Shown here: positions 32,175 through 33,072 of the stretch, in pieces
Layout: the number at the start of each line of letters is the position of its first letter
Position numbering within the stretch: position 1 is the first letter of the stretch
From: a candidate division TM6 bacterium UASB340
Lineage (GTDB): Bacteria; Babelota; Babeliae; Babelales; UASB340
Length of the DNA: 33,072 bases
Direction: 5' to 3'
Assembly (NCBI GenBank): GCA_001468925.1
Contig: LDIX01000006.1
Location: 107,087 to 140,158, forward strand
Notes under the pieces: generated by a model
The model's input: only the letters and a program-made list of their open reading frames with translations
What the model was told of the DNA's origin: nothing
Database searches by the model: none
Position numbers and translations under genes: made by a program

Positions 32175-32971
32175 GAATAAAAATATTTTGGGCAATTTTT
32201 TTATTTTTAATTACATTTGTTTTTTACTTTTTTTCTGTAGAAAATATTTGGTTTTCATTGGATGATTGCGGTAATGTAATTGCCGGAATTATAAAATCAA
32301 AAAAAGATTTAATACGTATTTTTTTAGAAGATGAGCGTAATTATTTGTATCCGATAAATTTTAATGTGCCTAAAGCTAATTTTATTTCAGGATTTTATAG
32401 GCCCATGCAGCACATACCGTTTTCTATTATTTATTATTTATTTGAATTTAATGTTAAAGCTTATTATTTTTTAAACGTGTTTTTTCATGCTTTGAATATA
32501 TCTTTATTTTTTTATTTAGCATCTTTTTTTATGTCAAATATTTTTGCGGTTTTTTCCGGTTTATTGCTTGCTTTTTATCCGATAATGGATTGGATTACGT
32601 GGATTAGTACATTACATAATTTTTTAGCTACTTTTTTTATGTTGTTAAGTTTAATTTGTTTTAGATTTTATTGGATTAAAAACAAATTTAGATATAATTT
32701 TTTGGCTGCGTTATTTTTTTTATTCTCAATATGTTCACGTGAAAATACGATATTTTTGGGTATATTGTTATTTATTTTTAGCGTTATTTTTTCCGAATAT
32801 AAAAATTTGAGATTAAAATTTAAATTTGCATTTAAAAAAACATATTTATTTTTGTTTATTTATATAATTTATTTAGTTTTACGAATTATGGCCTTTGGCT
32901 TTGAAAGTTTACCAAGAACTTTTAATAATATTTGTATGCGTTTTCCGGCAATAAAAGAGTTAGTATCATGA
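32171..32971 (+). CDS. Membrane protein, N-terminal half of a GT-C type glycosyltransferase
   Basis: 266 aa with about seven transmembrane helices. The N-terminal loop has LDDCGN (acidic residues after helix 1) and later [29 protein letters not shown] and [11 protein letters not shown], as in bacterial polytopic mannosyl- or other GT-C transferases, often about 500 aa long. It stops after the helix pair around 225-240, so only the first half of such an enzyme is coded here. An ORF overlapping the stop by 4 bp continues with another hydrophobic protein. Either the enzyme is encoded as two coupled proteins or a frameshift has split it. Not one of the GT39 copies above. Confidence 0.65.
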   Translation: MRIKIFWAIFLFLITFVFYFFSVENIWFSLDDCGNVIAGIIKSKKDLIRIFLEDERNYLYPINFNVPKANFISGFYRPMQHIPFSIIYYLFEFNVKAYYFLNVFFHALNISLFFYLASFFMSNIFAVFSGLLLAFYPIMDWITWISTLHNFLATFFMLLSLICFRFYWIKNKFRYNFLAALFFLFSICSRENTIFLGILLFIFSVIFSEYKNLRLKFKFAFKKTYLFLFIYIIYLVLRIMAFGFESLPRTFNNICMRFPAIKELVS

Positions 32972-33072
32972 AGTTTTTGGATTTTATTGCTCGTTTTGCA
33001 TGTGAATATTTAAATTTCAATATTTTAAGCAGTTCTGACAAATTTCTATTATTTTTTCTAATATTTTTTTTA
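32968..33072 (+). CDS. Partial ORF cut by the window end, possible continuation of the preceding GT
   Basis: The ATG at 32968 overlaps the previous stop (ATGA), and 35 codons are open to the window edge: a short amphipathic start ([17 protein letters not shown]) then a run of Phe/Leu/Ile that looks like a membrane helix. In GT-C proteins a similar helix would follow the region where the previous ORF stops. Too short to identify. Confidence 0.5.
   Translation, partial: MKFLDFIARFACEYLNFNILSSSDKFLLFFLIFFL

Noticed and set aside
1-33072. tRNA, rRNA, CRISPR arrays, insertion sequences or prophage
   Set aside because: No regularly spaced repeats, transposase or integrase-like proteins and no cloverleaf-like stretch with a CCA-type end were noticed in the intergenic regions.

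Overview
The window is a very AT-rich, gene-dense bacterial segment, roughly a quarter to 30 % G+C by eye. Many genes overlap by 4 bp (ATGA) and many proteins carry signal peptides. An outer-membrane secretin, SurA-like chaperone, UDP-ManNAcA and GDP-mannose pathways and exported low-complexity proteins point to a Gram-negative bacterium with a reduced, host-associated style of genome. The mix fits the candidate phylum Dependentiae (TM6, e.g. Babela-like amoeba endosymbionts). That placement is an inference from gene content and base composition; no rRNA or other marker gene is present to prove it.

Layout. (1) 1-6300: single genes on alternating strands: a tiny membrane protein, an exported FAD amine-oxidase-like protein, a UvrC without its usual C-terminal HhH domain, a membrane-anchored M23 peptidase and an exported PPP-like phosphatase. 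Hairpin terminators lie between the convergent pairs. (2) 6455-8953: a PilO / PilP(GspC) / PilQ(GspD) set, the inner-membrane to outer-membrane part of a type IV pilus or type II secretion machine, without PilM, PilN or the ATPase. (3) 9048-12756: an operon with its own plausible promoter. It encodes three secreted paralogues built on a degenerate Hint (hedgehog/intein) fold that starts at the predicted signal-peptide cleavage site. The third carries a toxin-like C-terminal tip and is followed 3 bp later by a small cytosolic protein that looks like an immunity partner. This is the most novel part of the window. (4) 12902-15632: acetyl-CoA synthetase and a SurA-like chaperone, closed by a clear terminator. 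(5) 15697-19830: four unrecognised exported proteins; the last three form a tandem family (signal peptide, glycine-rich transmembrane hairpin, helical/coiled-coil tail). (6) 19836-33072: a long surface-polysaccharide operon: wecB, wecC, a two-domain oxidoreductase, three GT39-type glycosyltransferases around an FAD-dependent sugar oxidoreductase, manC, gmd and two more overlapping ORFs, the second cut by the window end.

How the parts may work together. WecB/WecC would make UDP-ManNAc and UDP-ManNAcA; ManC/Gmd would make GDP-mannose and GDP-4-keto-6-deoxymannose. The polytopic GT-C enzymes would add sugars from polyprenyl-phosphate donors on the periplasmic side, so the operon probably builds a surface glycan. 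The secretin set next to the Hint/toxin operon suggests, but does not show, that this machine exports the Hint proteins. No tRNA, rRNA, CRISPR array, transposase or phage gene was seen. No gene-free stretch exceeds about 200 bp.
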